From DASQVO01 sp035640715 (lineage in GTDB: Bacteria; Actinomycetota; Actinomycetes; Streptosporangiales; Streptosporangiaceae): a DNA stretch of 5,737 bases. The DNA lies in assembly GCA_035640715.1 (NCBI GenBank), contig DASQVO010000489.1, positions 1 through 5,737 on the forward strand. The letters are read 5' to 3'. Below the pieces are notes generated by a model. The model saw only the letters and a program-made list of their open reading frames with translations. It ran no database searches and had not been told where the DNA came from. This document shows positions 4,724 through 5,737 of the stretch, piece after piece. The first letter of the stretch is position 1. Each line of letters begins with the position of its first letter. A program made the position numbers and the translations under genes.

Positions 4724-5737
4724 CTAGCCCTTGCCTGGGCGGCCCGGATGCGGGCGGGGGATAAGTACTGCTTCGCGTGGCTGCGCCACCTCGCTGGCAG
4801 CCTGCACCGCTTCGGTCACGATCCCGTGATCGGGTGAGAGGTAGCAGACCGGATCGGTGCGGGCGGCGTCGCCGGTGAGCTGGAATGCCTGGCAGCGGCA
4901 CCCGCCGAAGTCGACCTCGCGGCGGACGCAGCTCCGGCAAGGGTCTGGCATCCAGTCTGTTCCGCGAAAGCGCTGGAAGAGGGGGGAGCGCTCCCAGATC
5001 CAGGCAAGCGGGTGCTCGCGCACGCTGGCGCGTGGAAGGGGAAGGGTGTGTGCGGTCGGGCAGGGCAGCACATCGCCGTTGGGCACCACGGTGAGCTGCC
5101 GCCGGCCCCAGCCGCCCATGCAGGGTTTGGGATACCGGCTGTAATAATCGGGGATGACGTAGATGATCTCCATCCGTCCCTTCAGGCGCTCGTGCGCCGC
5201 ACGTACCACCGCCTCCGCGCGCTCGAGCTGGGCCCTGCTCGGCAGCAGCCCGCCCCGGTTGCGCTGGGCCCAGCCGTAGTACTGCGTGTTGGCCAGCTCG
5301 ATCCGGTCAGTCCCCAGTTCCTCGGCCATGTCGAGGATGCGGGCGATCCGGTCCATGTTGTGACGGTGGAGGACCACGTTCAGCGTGAGGGGCCAGCCCA
5401 GCTCCTTCACCAGCCGGGCTGCCGCTATCTTGCGCTCGAAGGATGGCGTGCCGGCGAGGCGGTCGGAGAGGGCGGGCTCGTCGGCCTGGATGCTGATCTG
5501 CACGTGATCAAGGCCTGCGGTGCGCAGCTGCTCGGCGCGGCGGGACGAGAGGCCAAGCGCGCTCGTGATGAGGTTCGTGTACAGGCCCAGCCGATGGGCG
5601 CTGCGGGTGATGTCGACGAGGTCGCGGCGCTGGAGCGGCTCACCGCCGGAGAGGTGAAGCTGCAGGACGCCCAGCTCCCTGGCCTCGGCCAGCACCCGTT
5701 GCCACTCCGGCGTTGTCAGTTCCTCCCGATAGTCGCC
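4724..5737 (-). CDS. pqqE: PqqA peptide cyclase PqqE, radical SAM/SPASM (N-terminus outside window)
   Basis: PqqE forms the Glu-Tyr carbon-carbon crosslink in the precursor peptide PqqA, the first step of PQQ synthesis, with PqqD as peptide chaperone. The visible 337 residues lack only the N-terminus, which would hold the CX3CX2C motif binding the SAM-cleaving cluster. Seen here are LSGGEP (29-34), the family-typical NTQYYGWAQRNR (150-161), and a C-terminal SPASM domain with seven Cys at about 206, 226, 267, 270, 280, 282 and 298. These lie in PCMGGWGRR, VLPC, RGTDWMPDPCRSC, DFGGCRCQAFQLTGDA and TDPVC, close to the PqqE pattern throughout. The GTG at 5695 is not the start: the 14 codons upstream of it (GDYREELTTPEWQR) are open and match the family. 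The stop is TAG at 4724-4726. No other pqq gene follows, so this is probably the last gene of a pqq operon extending to the right. Confidence 0.96.
   Translation of the reverse strand, partial: GDYREELTTPEWQRVLAEARELGVLQLHLSGGEPLQRRDLVDITRSAHRLGLYTNLITSALGLSSRRAEQLRTAGLDHVQISIQADEPALSDRLAGTPSFERKIAAARLVKELGWPLTLNVVLHRHNMDRIARILDMAEELGTDRIELANTQYYGWAQRNRGGLLPSRAQLERAEAVVRAAHERLKGRMEIIYVIPDYYSRYPKPCMGGWGRRQLTVVPNGDVLPCPTAHTLPLPRASVREHPLAWIWERSPLFQRFRGTDWMPDPCRSCVRREVDFGGCRCQAFQLTGDAARTDPVCYLSPDHGIVTEAVQAASEVAQPREAVLIPRPHPGRPGKG

Noticed and set aside
5693..5695. GTG at 5695 as the start of pqqE
   Set aside because: The frame is open to the window edge, and the 14 upstream residues match the PqqE family. 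Starting here would remove the cluster-binding Cys motif.

Overview
The window looks like chromosomal DNA of a high-GC actinobacterium. Third codon positions are strongly G/C-biased. Three genes have a TANNNT box 6-7 nt before the start codon and no Shine-Dalgarno sequence, the pattern of leaderless actinobacterial transcripts. The protein families (Ser/Pro/Ala-linker lipoprotein, MacB-like ATPases, OmpR-type two-component pair, PqqE) fit that assignment. The species cannot be named.

Left part (1-1537, minus strand): a compact operon of a secreted lipoprotein gene followed by two ABC-transporter ATPase genes. Each junction is a 4-nt stop/start overlap, so the three are probably translationally coupled. 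The second ATPase runs off the left edge; a FtsX/MacB-type permease gene would be expected beyond it.

Middle (1538-3616): a sensor histidine kinase gene (plus) is divergent from the lipoprotein operon across only 64 bp. Its likely partner, an OmpR-family response regulator, lies on the opposite strand and overlaps the kinase gene tail-to-tail by 25 bp. The 64-bp divergent region holds a candidate -10 box for each gene and a 20-bp near-palindrome. The simplest reading is an envelope-stress or drug-responsive unit in which the two-component pair controls the lipoprotein/ABC operon; the control link is inferred.

Right part (3617-5737): a six-helix MntP-like cation exporter gene (minus), then a 416-bp stretch without an intact gene, then the last two-thirds or more of pqqE (minus), the radical SAM enzyme of pyrroloquinoline quinone (PQQ) synthesis. 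pqqE seems to be the last gene of a PQQ operon that continues past the right edge.

The gap between pqqE and the exporter is not empty. Its minus strand carries a frameshifted, truncated remnant of a GlcG/HbpS-type (DUF336) gene ending close to the exporter start. It also holds a tiny plus-strand open frame behind a consensus ribosome-binding site. No CRISPR array, tRNA, rRNA, insertion sequence or phage gene was seen.
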